Assembly: GCA_036825755.1 (NCBI GenBank) | Contig: DAISXR010000001.1 | Coordinates: forward strand, 37,925 to 101,924 | Source: JAJFTV01 sp036825755 | GTDB lineage: Bacteria > Chloroflexota > Anaerolineae > Anaerolineales > Anaerolineaceae | Reading direction: 5' to 3' | DNA: 64,000 bases | In this document: positions 16,660 to 25,257 of the stretch, in pieces | How the letters are laid out: every line of letters starts with the position of its first letter | Numbering within the stretch: the stretch's first letter is position 1 | Position numbers and translations under genes: made by a program | The notes under the pieces: generated by a model | What the model was told of the DNA's origin: nothing | The model's database searches: none | The model's input: only the letters and a program-made list of their open reading frames with translations

Positions 16660-19293
16660 ATGATCGATTTTTTGCTCTGGTACGTATTGATGCTTCTGCT
16701 CGGATGGGCGGCTTTTCCGATCGCCTTTCGGCTTCTACCGAAACTGAGGGACCGCGGGTTTGGCCTCTCCAAAGTGCTCGGACTGCTGGTATGGACGTAC
16801 CTTTTCTGGCTGACTAATATTCTGCATTTCAATCAAAACACCGTTGGTGGGATCCTGTTTGCCCTGGCGTTGATGCTGGTGCTCAGTTGGCTGTGCGTAC
16901 GCAATGGCCGCTGGAATGAGCTGAAAAACTGGATACGGGAACACGGGCGGGTGGTCATCACCACCGAGATCGTTTTTCTGTTCCTGTTTGCTTTCTGGGC
17001 GTTCATCCGGGCAACCGGGCCGGATGTTTCAGGCACCGAAAAGCCCATGGAAATGGCCTTTATCTCATCCATTTTACGCTCCAACAGCCTGCCGGCGCAG
17101 GATCCATGGCTGGCAGGCTATGCCATCTCATACTACTATCTGGGATATGTGATGGCGGCTCTGCTGATCAAAATTACCGGTGTATTACCCTGGGTGGGTT
17201 TCAACCTGGTCAGCGCGCTGTGGTTTGCGCTCACCGGGATTGCCGCCTACAGCGTAGTGTATTCGCTGATTGCGGTTGTTTTCAGGCCAAAGCCTGCCAG
17301 CGATGAGCTAGACAGCTCTTCTGAGGTACCCTCCACCCATCGAGGGTCGGATCTGTTCTGGGCGCTGCTGGGACCGCTGTATGTGCTGATAGTGAGCAAT
17401 GCAGAAGGTTTTCTGGAAATGCTGCACAGTAAGGGATTGTTCTGGACCACGGCCGCGGATGGCAGCCTGCAGTCGAAATTCTGGACCTGGCTGGATATCC
17501 GCGAAATCGCCGATCCGCCCACGCCGCCGTTCAGCTGGACGCCGGAGCGACTTTCGGGCATCTGGTGGTGGCGAGCGTCACGCGTACTGCAGGATTACAC
17601 CGCCACGGGCGACTGGCGGGAAATTATCGATGAATTTCCTTTTTTCTCGTACTTTCTGGCTGATTTGCACCCGCATGTTCTGGCCATGCCGTTCGCCATT
17701 CTGGCGATTGGCCTGGCGTTCAACTTCTTCCTGTCGTGGAAGCCTTCTGCGGAAAGAGGTCTCTCTCTGTATGACTGGGCAACCGATTGGTTTGCCCGCG
17801 CTCCGGTTACGTTACGCGATCTGACCATCGGCCCGCTGTTATCCAGCGGCAGTTTTTGGGCAGCCGCCTTTCTGACCGGCAGCCTGGCGTTTTTGAATAC
17901 TTGGGATTTTCCGTTTTACGTGGGTCTGTTCGCGGCGGTGTACGCATACCACCGTTATCAAACTTTTGGATGGTCGTGGTCGAGACTGGTGGAGTTTATT
18001 ACCTTTGCTCTGCTGACAGGTATTTTTGGCATTCTGTTCTTTTTCCCGTTTTATATCGGGTTTTCCTCCCAGGCCGGCGGATTTCTGCCCAGCCTGTTTT
18101 TCTTCACCCGTGGCGCCAATTTCTGGGTGATGTTCCTGCCGTTGCTGTTCCCTTTGTGCTGGTGGCTGCTCACACAGCTCCGCCGCTCGCCAACAAAAAC
18201 GGTCCTCAAACGCGGTCTGCTGTTCGCCGCAATTGTGCTGCTGGGGCTGGGATTCCTCTCATACCTGATAGGCGGCATCGGCGTTTTGTTACCTTCTCTT
18301 GGCGCCCGACTGCAAGCCGGCGGCTCTTCAGCAGGACTGGGACAAAAATTAATGGAGTGGGGGGGTCTGTTCTTCAATGTGCAGGGAATCTCCAACCCGA
18401 CGGATATCTGGCAGTCTTTGCGGCTGCGGTTAACCCAGCCGGGTATGTGGCTGACAGCCGGTTTGATGGTTTTGCTGGTGTGGGGTCTACTCTCGCTCAG
18501 GAAGGAAGCTGGCTCCGGTGAGCCTGCTCCAACGAATGGCAGTAATGTGTTTATTTTGCAGTTGATGCTGCTGGGGCTGGGGCTGGTCATCTTCCCGGAG
18601 TTTTTCTATCTGCGAGACCAGTTTGGATACCGGATCAACACCATCTTCAAATTCTATTTTCAAACCTGGATTTTGTGGAGTATCTCGGCCGCGGCGGTTT
18701 CAGTGGTTCTATGGCGATCGCTGCGCGGCTGGGGAAAGGCAGTATTCTGTATTCTGTGGACGGCTGTGCTGCTGATCTGCCTGGCGTATCCATTCTACGG
18801 GTTGAGTTCAAAAATCATCGGGTTGGACTGGAAATCGGTCACCCTGGATGGGGCGATCCGGAATGAAGCGCTCGGCGCGGGAGACCTGGAGGCCATCCAA
18901 TGGCTGCTGAATGCCGAGGATGGCGTGCTGGTGGAGGCAGTGGGCGGCAGTTATACTGGTTACGCGCGGGCGGCCACCTTCAGCGGCATGCCCACTCTGC
19001 TGGGCTGGCCGGGGCATGAGGCTCAGTGGCGCGGCAGTTACGTAGAAATGGGAACACGCGAAGATGATGTGCGGCAGATTTATCAGAGCAACAGTTGGGA
19101 GGAAACCCTGCCCTTGCTGCAAAAATACAGAGTAAACTATATCTACGTGGGTACCTACGAATACAACACGTACAACGTCAACGAAGACAAGTTCATGCGC
19201 AATCTCGGCATCGCGTATCAAAACGAAGCGGTCAGGATCTATGAGGTTACTCAGGATCTGCAGCAAACCGCAGGAGGATTGTTGGTACCGTGA
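16660..19293 (+). CDS. YYY (DUF2298) integral membrane protein
   Basis: 877 residues with roughly 16-18 hydrophobic segments. YYYLGY (Y158-Y160) after DPWLAGYAIS is the tri-tyrosine motif that names this family. DEFPFFSYFLADLHPH, NTWDFPFYVG and NTIFKFYFQTW match the C-terminal half of the upstream 1782-residue fusion block for block. A short soluble C-terminal domain follows (about 740-877). A ribosome-binding site AAAGGAA precedes the ATG. The stop overlaps the next start by four bases. Family knowledge: these proteins co-occur with Agl23-type proteins in archaea and Chloroflexi and are thought to act in surface glycosylation; the reaction is not established. Confidence 0.82.
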   Translation: MIDFLLWYVLMLLLGWAAFPIAFRLLPKLRDRGFGLSKVLGLLVWTYLFWLTNILHFNQNTVGGILFALALMLVLSWLCVRNGRWNELKNWIREHGRVVITTEIVFLFLFAFWAFIRATGPDVSGTEKPMEMAFISSILRSNSLPAQDPWLAGYAISYYYLGYVMAALLIKITGVLPWVGFNLVSALWFALTGIAAYSVVYSLIAVVFRPKPASDELDSSSEVPSTHRGSDLFWALLGPLYVLIVSNAEGFLEMLHSKGLFWTTAADGSLQSKFWTWLDIREIADPPTPPFSWTPERLSGIWWWRASRVLQDYTATGDWREIIDEFPFFSYFLADLHPHVLAMPFAILAIGLAFNFFLSWKPSAERGLSLYDWATDWFARAPVTLRDLTIGPLLSSGSFWAAAFLTGSLAFLNTWDFPFYVGLFAAVYAYHRYQTFGWSWSRLVEFITFALLTGIFGILFFFPFYIGFSSQAGGFLPSLFFFTRGANFWVMFLPLLFPLCWWLLTQLRRSPTKTVLKRGLLFAAIVLLGLGFLSYLIGGIGVLLPSLGARLQAGGSSAGLGQKLMEWGGLFFNVQGISNPTDIWQSLRLRLTQPGMWLTAGLMVLLVWGLLSLRKEAGSGEPAPTNGSNVFILQLMLLGLGLVIFPEFFYLRDQFGYRINTIFKFYFQTWILWSISAAAVSVVLWRSLRGWGKAVFCILWTAVLLICLAYPFYGLSSKIIGLDWKSVTLDGAIRNEALGAGDLEAIQWLLNAEDGVLVEAVGGSYTGYARAATFSGMPTLLGWPGHEAQWRGSYVEMGTREDDVRQIYQSNSWEETLPLLQKYRVNYIYVGTYEYNTYNVNEDKFMRNLGIAYQNEAVRIYEVTQDLQQTAGGLLVP

Positions 19294-21044
19294 GAAAGAA
19301 CTCCATCGAATTGTGGCTTTACATCGCCATCCTGCTGCTGGCGCTTTTTATACGCTTTTTTCAGCTTGGCGACCTGCCGCTGAATGAGGCAGAGGCCTCC
19401 TCAGCCCTGCAGGCCTTCCAGATTTCCAGAGGTGCTACGGTTCCGTTGAACGCACAGGCAGGTTATGTTCTGCTCACCTCGGTGCTGTTCACATTTTTAC
19501 GCGATAGCGAATTCTGGGCGCGTTTCTTGCCGGCTCTGGTGGGTGGATCAATGACTCTGCTGCCGCTGCTGTTCCGAAAACAGCTTGGCATCCTTCCCGC
19601 TGTACTGCTGGCCGGGTTTATCGCTATCGATCCTGGGCTTGTGATTCTGTCCAGGACGGCCGATGGATCCATCCTGGGTATAGCATTCCTTCTTTTTTGT
19701 ATCGGGTTCCTGATCAATAACCGGTTGGTTCTCGCAGGTATTTTTGGGGGTCTCTCCCTGGTTGGGGGGATCACAATCTGGTTTGGACTGACTGCTCTCG
19801 TAGTTGGCGCTGTTTTCTTTATGGTGGCTCGAAAACGATCAGCAGATGCGAATGAGTCTTTCACGATCTCACTCGGGCAAAATGGCCGGGCCTGGTGGGG
19901 TAAGCTGCTGATCGCCGCGGCAGTGACCGTTTTACTGACCTTTTCCCTTTTCTTCCGTTACCCATCCGGGCTGGGAGGTATCTTTTCAGGGCTGGCCGCG
20001 TATGGCGAAGGATGGTCATTCTTGGCCGGTCAATCTCCGCTGAGCGGCTGGCTTCAACTGCAGGCATTATCCCTTAAGACGGCTCTGCTCAGTTTGCTGT
20101 TGTATGAGAGCCTTCCCCTTGTTTTGGGCATCGCCGCGCTGATCATGGCATTTCAGAAACGGGACGGTCTAATTTTCGCTTTGGCTGCCGCAGCGCTTTC
20201 TGTACTGTTTATCATGATCCTGTACCCGGCGCGCGGTTTTGCAGTTTTTCCATGGCTCAGCCTGCCGCTTGGGGCGTTGTTGTGCAAATACCTTCTGGCC
20301 GATTACTCGATGGAGGATGTGCAGCCCCTGCCATTTATTGGCCTGTTATCAATGATCCTGATCCTGGTGGTGTTCAGCGCCGTCAACCTGAAGGGCGTGT
20401 TTACAGGCGCCACCACAGATATCGAAGGCAATCAACTTCGGTTGGCCAGTATTCTGGGTTCTTTGCTGATCATCCTTCTGGGGAGTGGGTTGGTGATCTG
20501 GGGTTGGACGGTGACCACCGCAACCAAAGCACTATTCGGAGCATTTTTTGTCCTGTTATTTGCAATCAACATCCAGACGGTCTGGTACACGGTGACCGCC
20601 GCAAATCATCAGCGACAGGAGGTATGGCTGACCAGTCCGTTTACAGACGCCGATCTGTTGACCCAAACCGCAGCCGAATATCAGAACTGGAACATCGGCC
20701 CGGGTAATCAATCTACCGTCTGGATTGCGGGGGTTGATTCTCAGGCGCTGGAGTGGGCGCTGCGGTCCGTTGAAAAACTGGAGAAGACCCAGGCGCTGCC
20801 CACTTCGCGCGATCCGGAGATGATGATCACCAGTTCTACCCAACAGCTTGCCGTGCAGGATGAATACGCCGGTCAAGATTTCGTCCTGGCGCAGCAGCCT
20901 GTTTGGGATGGCCTGGATGCCTGGGGCTGGATGCGTTGGTTTTTCCTTCGCCAGACGCCGCATGTCGAGAATTCAATTATTTTATGGGTAAGGGTGGACC
21001 AATTTCCAGGATATGATACCAATGAACTGCCACAATCAAATTGA
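19290..21044 (+). CDS. Agl23-like flippase-associated / GT-C membrane protein
   Basis: 584 residues, GTG start at 19290 overlapping the previous TGA (GTGA), with AGGAGG at 19272-19277 upstream at a rather long spacing. Begins with a transmembrane helix followed by FQLGDLPLNEAEASSALQAFQIS; the acidic NEAEA loop after the first helix is the typical GT-C catalytic position. About eleven helices, then an extracytoplasmic C-terminal domain (about 430-584). The arrangement with two YYY proteins matches the conserved Agl23/YYY neighbourhood known from halophilic archaea and Chloroflexi. Role inferred: transfer or translocation of lipid-linked sugars. Ends 32 bases inside cmk. Confidence 0.68.
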   Translation: MRKNSIELWLYIAILLLALFIRFFQLGDLPLNEAEASSALQAFQISRGATVPLNAQAGYVLLTSVLFTFLRDSEFWARFLPALVGGSMTLLPLLFRKQLGILPAVLLAGFIAIDPGLVILSRTADGSILGIAFLLFCIGFLINNRLVLAGIFGGLSLVGGITIWFGLTALVVGAVFFMVARKRSADANESFTISLGQNGRAWWGKLLIAAAVTVLLTFSLFFRYPSGLGGIFSGLAAYGEGWSFLAGQSPLSGWLQLQALSLKTALLSLLLYESLPLVLGIAALIMAFQKRDGLIFALAAAALSVLFIMILYPARGFAVFPWLSLPLGALLCKYLLADYSMEDVQPLPFIGLLSMILILVVFSAVNLKGVFTGATTDIEGNQLRLASILGSLLIILLGSGLVIWGWTVTTATKALFGAFFVLLFAINIQTVWYTVTAANHQRQEVWLTSPFTDADLLTQTAAEYQNWNIGPGNQSTVWIAGVDSQALEWALRSVEKLEKTQALPTSRDPEMMITSSTQQLAVQDEYAGQDFVLAQQPVWDGLDAWGWMRWFFLRQTPHVENSIILWVRVDQFPGYDTNELPQSN

Positions 21045-21741
21045 GAAGAGCACAACGCTGCCCAGCCGGATCGCCATTGATGGACCGGCTGCATCGGGAA
21101 AATCAACCATCGCCGAACTGCTGGCAGATCATTTGGGGTATCTGTACTTTGATACCGGGGTAATGTACCGGGCTGTCACACTGGAAGCGCTGCGGCAATT
21201 TGGAGCCGTTCAGGACGAAAAAGCCGTGACGGCTCTGGCGGAAAAGATCCATATCGATGTGGTGCCGCCCACCCAAAACGACGGGCGCAAGTTCGATGTG
21301 CTGGTGGACGGGCAGGATGTCACCAACCAACTGCGAACCAGCCTGGTGAACCAGAATGTTTCTGTGGTATCTGCCTATGCGGGGGTGAGAACCGCCATGA
21401 CAGCTCGACAGCGGGATATCAGCCGGCGCGGAAATGTGGTGATGGTGGGGCGCGATATCGGTACGGTGGTGATCCCGGATGCAGAACTCAAAATCTATCT
21501 GGAGGCATCGCTGGAAGAGAGAGCTCGCCGGCGATACCATGAAGAAATCCAACTTGGCCGGGATGTGCTTTTTGCGGATATCCTGGCCTCCCTGCGGGGA
21601 AGAGATCAAATCGATTCCAGCCGTCAGGTGGCGCCTCTGAAACCTGCCGCGGATGCCGTGATCATAGACACCGATCACCTGACCATTGAAGAAGTATTTG
21701 ATAAAGTAAAATCTCTGTTAATAATGTGTTCCCAATCTTAA
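21013..21741 (+). CDS. cmk: Cytidylate kinase
   Basis: 242 residues; phosphorylates CMP and dCMP to the diphosphates with ATP in the cytoplasm. P-loop GPAASGKST at residues 24-32 after RIAID, then DTGVMYRAVTLEAL, and the conserved RDIGTVVIPDAELKIYLEA and RRYHEEI regions, all cmk hallmarks. The first 18 residues are not part of the fold, so the true start could be the ATG at 21013, the ATG at 21022 or a later codon; AGGA at 21008-21011 is better spaced for 21022. It overlaps the upstream membrane protein gene by 32 bases. Confidence 0.93.
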   Translation: MIPMNCHNQIEKSTTLPSRIAIDGPAASGKSTIAELLADHLGYLYFDTGVMYRAVTLEALRQFGAVQDEKAVTALAEKIHIDVVPPTQNDGRKFDVLVDGQDVTNQLRTSLVNQNVSVVSAYAGVRTAMTARQRDISRRGNVVMVGRDIGTVVIPDAELKIYLEASLEERARRRYHEEIQLGRDVLFADILASLRGRDQIDSSRQVAPLKPAADAVIIDTDHLTIEEVFDKVKSLLIMCSQS

Positions 21742-21754
21742 TCTGACGGGTTTT

Positions 21755-21777
21755 GCATTCAGACGACATCTGAATGC
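21755..21777 (+). repeat. Perfect 9-bp inverted repeat between cmk and the sensor kinase
   Basis: GCATTCAGA (21755-21763), five-base loop, TCTGAATGC (21769-21777). It starts 14 bases after the cmk stop and ends 13 bases before a TATAAT box. No T-run follows, so a Rho-independent terminator is not well supported; its place over the expected -35 region also fits an operator. Confidence 0.6.
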
Positions 21778-21790
21778 CCTGAAGCAATGC

Positions 21791-21796
21791 TATAAT
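21791..21796 (+). promoter_or_regulatory. -10 box (TATAAT) of the sensor kinase gene
   Basis: A consensus TATAAT 28 bases before the ATG at 21825. No recognisable -35 at 16-18 bases; that place is occupied by the right arm of the inverted repeat at 21755-21777, which hints at an activator-dependent or repressed promoter. Confidence 0.5.
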
Positions 21797-21824
21797 TTAT
21801 CTGCAGCATAGCCGGTAAATAAAT

Positions 21825-24800
21825 ATGCCATTCGTTTTGAATTTGTTGTCCTCGTATCCATATTATGATTACCCGCCGGATCTAATTGGATGGGCAGGCC
21901 TGTTGATGCTGTCCGGAGCCCTGGCTCTTTTTGCGATCAAAAATCCTGTCCGGGCACGCATGGATTCGCGGCAATGGGGGCAATTTTCTGTTTTTCTCAT
22001 CCTGACCATTGTATTCAGCCTGTTTTTCGGTTTTCGTTTTCCCGGTTCAGGCACCCAGATTCCGTTCGATTTTCCAACCATTTACCACTCCAGTGCGGTG
22101 ATGATCTTTTCACTTATCCCGCTGGCACTGGCGGCGGGCTTTTTGAACCCGCTGGCAGCACTGGGATTGGGCGCGACTTCCGGCATGATCATCGGCCTGT
22201 GGGATACCCACAGCCTGTTTACCATCCTGGAGTATGCCGGGTTGGGTCTGCTTCTTTCGATCCTTTTCCAGCAGCGCTATCGATCCGGTTTGTTTGAATT
22301 CTTACGACATCCTCTGGCGGCCGCCGGGGCAGTTGGCCTGGCGTTAATCCCGGTGACGATGCTGGGTGTTTTCTTCTCATCCAGCGGTGAAACAGCCGTC
22401 CGTCTGGATCTGGCTCTCACCCAATCCTGGCCGGTGATCGTTGCTCATTTTGTGGAATTGCTGGCCGCCGGCCTGGTCGGAGAAATCCTTTTCCTTGTGG
22501 ATGTTCCCCGCTGGGCGCCCGGAAAAATTTCCGGTTGGCTTCCCTGGGATACCAGCCTTTCACGCCGCTTTATGGCTGGTTTGCTGCCGGTTTTCTTTGG
22601 CACCTTTCTCGTTTTATTGATCGGTAGCTGGCTCACAGCCGGTATGGCTGCCCGCAAGCTGCTTGAAAACCGTTTGGAAAATCTCTCCGATGTGGCTGCA
22701 GAGACCTTTCCGGTGTTTTTACAGACCGGGCAATCCCTGTTGGACCGGTATGCTTCGCAGGACTTGCTGGCAGGCTCGAATGATGAAATCCGCGCGCGGC
22801 TGGGGAATATCCGGGAAGCCTATCCCTTTTTCACCGATTTACGCGTGGTGACCGTCGATGAGAAGCTGCTGCAAAGTTCAACTGGCGACGGGTTTGGTCT
22901 CCTGGAAGAAGAACGAGCGACTCTGGCTCGCGCCGGAGCCGGTGACGAAATCCTGCCTTTTGCTGTGACCCTCACGGAGGGTGAGAAAAGCGCACGGATC
23001 GTTTTCCATTCGCCATTGCTGGGTAAAAGAGGCGGTTTGCAGGGTGTGCTGTTTGGCTACACCAGCCTGGAAACCAATCCTTTCACCCAAACAGCCATTC
23101 AGGCCGTACAAACAATCGAAAAAAGCGGCGGGCAAGGCTGGATTCTTGATCAGGGTGGGCGGGTGGTGTACCATACCAACCCGAACCTCCTGCTGACACG
23201 TTCGTTTGGTTCACAATCCGCGGTTGATCGGTTTTATGAGCAGATCAACCCGGGTGAAGCACCCAGCTATGTGTTTTATCAGGATACGGTGGACCGGCCG
23301 TGGTCTGTGGCGTTATCGGTCCCCAGCCGGCAGGTACAGCAAACTGCACTGGATATTGCCATCCCGCTGTTGGCTGCCATTCTGATCATTTCGCTGGTGA
23401 TCCTTTTTGTGATCCAGCGTCTGCTCTCACAGATGACACGCAGCCTGAATTTACTTGCCGAGCAGGCTTCGCAAATCTCCAAAGGGCATCTGGACCAGCC
23501 GTTGGTTGTTAACCAGCCCGATGAGGTTGGGCAACTGGCGATTGCTTTTGAGCAAATGCGGCGAGGATTGAAAATCCGCCTGAAAGACATCAACTCCCTG
23601 CTGAAAGTCAGCCAGGCAGCTGCGTATCATCCGGATCCGCGCCGGACTGTTTTGCCCGTGCTGGAATCATTTCTGGGGAAGAATGCATGTGCCGCCAGGG
23701 CCATATTTTTTGACAGCGATAACCTGGATGCCACCCCGAGGATCTCATATACCTATGGGATCGGACACCGCTCCGATTATTACGGAGATCTGGATGAGGC
23801 AGTGAAAAACCTGCTGCAAGACCAGCCGCGCCTACTCCTGAATGATTGTTCTCAAACAGCCAGATTGAAGGAATATAGCCGGATCCCCGGATCGATTGCT
23901 GCATTTCGGCTGCAGCGTGAAAACTCCAGCGACGGCATTCTGTGGGCTGCCTTTGATCATCCGCAGCAGTTTTCCGAGTCGGACATCAATTTCTTTACCG
24001 CACTGGCCGGGCAGGCATCGCTTTCCGTGGCGAATGCAAACCTGTTCCGTTCGGCTGAAATTGGCCGGCAGCGGATGGAAGCCGTGATCAACGCTTCGCC
24101 GGATCCCATTTTAATCTTCAATTCTGAAAACCGTTTATTGATGATGAACCCGGCTGCACGGGAATCTCAGCAATTGATCATGACCGATCTCAGCGGCTCG
24201 GTGGTAGATGAAGTGCTGACCCACCGGGGTCTGATCGATATGATCCGCACCACTGAACCAAGCGGCAACGACAACCGCGAACTGACCATGACCGGCGGAA
24301 AGACCTACCATGTGACGGTTGCCGAGGTGAAATCGGCCAACCGGGAGGTAGGTAAGATCTGCCTGTTGCATGACGTCTCACGTTACAAAGATCTTGATAC
24401 CATGAAATCCGAGTTTGTTTCGACGGTCAGTCATGAAATTCAGGCACCGCTATCTGTCATGCGGGGGTATATTCGCATGCTGGATCTGGTGGGCGAAACA
24501 AATCAACAACAGAAAAACATCACGCAAAAAATGAACACTACCATCCAGCAAATGAACGAGCTGGTGGATAATATTCTCAATCTGGGGCGCATGGAAACGG
24601 TAGAGGGGATCGACCTGGCGGTGATCAACCCGGTGGATGTGGTAGAAAAAGTGATTGCCAGGCTCGGCACCATGGCCAGCCAGAAGGGTATCAAGCTGAT
24701 GATGAGCGGGTCGGATACCGGCATGACCATCCGCACGGATCCGATGCTGCTGCAGCACGCGCTGTTGAACCTGGTGGAAAACGGGATCAAATACACCCCC

Positions 24801-25085
24801 AATGATGGGATGGTGGAAGTATCCGTCGATCAACAGGTATCGAAGGTGATTTTTTCCGTCAAGGATAACGGCTTTGGTATCGCGCCGTTGGATGTACAAT
24901 TTATCTTTGAAAAGTTTTACCGCGTAGGCCAGCGGGCTGCATTTCGTCAAAAGGGGACCGGATTGGGTCTCTCGATTGTCAAATCGATTTCGGACCGGTT
25001 GGGCGGAAAGGTATGGGTGGAGAGTCAACTGGGGAAGGGCAGTGCTTTTTTCTTTGAGCTGCCGGTGAACCCCGGAAAAGAATAA
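21825..25085 (+). CDS. Multidomain membrane sensor histidine kinase
   Basis: 1086 residues. Order: N-terminal membrane region with about seven helices (1-275), an extracytoplasmic sensor region (about 280-510, Cache-like by position, not by clear motif), a transmembrane helix (about 512-535), a HAMP linker (about 538-590), a GAF-like domain (about 600-750), a PAS domain (about 758-860), then HisKA and HATPase. The phospho-acceptor is His870 in SHEIQAPLS; N box LLNLVENGIKYTPND near 984; G boxes VKDNGFGI and GTGLGLSIVKS near the C-terminus. The H box has IQAPL in place of the usual LRTPL. No response regulator gene is adjacent, so it is an orphan kinase here. The signal it senses is unknown. 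Confidence 0.9.
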   Translation: MPFVLNLLSSYPYYDYPPDLIGWAGLLMLSGALALFAIKNPVRARMDSRQWGQFSVFLILTIVFSLFFGFRFPGSGTQIPFDFPTIYHSSAVMIFSLIPLALAAGFLNPLAALGLGATSGMIIGLWDTHSLFTILEYAGLGLLLSILFQQRYRSGLFEFLRHPLAAAGAVGLALIPVTMLGVFFSSSGETAVRLDLALTQSWPVIVAHFVELLAAGLVGEILFLVDVPRWAPGKISGWLPWDTSLSRRFMAGLLPVFFGTFLVLLIGSWLTAGMAARKLLENRLENLSDVAAETFPVFLQTGQSLLDRYASQDLLAGSNDEIRARLGNIREAYPFFTDLRVVTVDEKLLQSSTGDGFGLLEEERATLARAGAGDEILPFAVTLTEGEKSARIVFHSPLLGKRGGLQGVLFGYTSLETNPFTQTAIQAVQTIEKSGGQGWILDQGGRVVYHTNPNLLLTRSFGSQSAVDRFYEQINPGEAPSYVFYQDTVDRPWSVALSVPSRQVQQTALDIAIPLLAAILIISLVILFVIQRLLSQMTRSLNLLAEQASQISKGHLDQPLVVNQPDEVGQLAIAFEQMRRGLKIRLKDINSLLKVSQAAAYHPDPRRTVLPVLESFLGKNACAARAIFFDSDNLDATPRISYTYGIGHRSDYYGDLDEAVKNLLQDQPRLLLNDCSQTARLKEYSRIPGSIAAFRLQRENSSDGILWAAFDHPQQFSESDINFFTALAGQASLSVANANLFRSAEIGRQRMEAVINASPDPILIFNSENRLLMMNPAARESQQLIMTDLSGSVVDEVLTHRGLIDMIRTTEPSGNDNRELTMTGGKTYHVTVAEVKSANREVGKICLLHDVSRYKDLDTMKSEFVSTVSHEIQAPLSVMRGYIRMLDLVGETNQQQKNITQKMNTTIQQMNELVDNILNLGRMETVEGIDLAVINPVDVVEKVIARLGTMASQKGIKLMMSGSDTGMTIRTDPMLLQHALLNLVENGIKYTPNDGMVEVSVDQQVSKVIFSVKDNGFGIAPLDVQFIFEKFYRVGQRAAFRQKGTGLGLSIVKSISDRLGGKVWVESQLGKGSAFFFELPVNPGKE

Positions 25086-25111
25086 AATGCAAAACGAAAT
25101 GGATAAATCTC

Positions 25112-25141
25112 TTGATTTTTCTATGAGTCTCGTGATATAAT
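25112..25141 (+). promoter_or_regulatory. Promoter of rpoC with extended -10
   Basis: TTGATT (25112-25117), 18-base spacer, TATAAT (25136-25141) preceded by TGA, which gives an extended -10 (TGnTATAAT). It leaves a leader of about 110 bases before the GTG start. A TTGACA at 25166-25171 lacks a good -10 partner. The leader holds no recognised riboswitch. Confidence 0.6.
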
Positions 25142-25257
25142 TTTCGTTTGCATGTATGTCAATGGTTGACACTTTTACTTGTAAGCGCGAGGAATAGAGC
25201 CTTTGCGCATGATTTGTATTCGAGAATAATTTACGGATCGATACAGGAGGCATCTGG

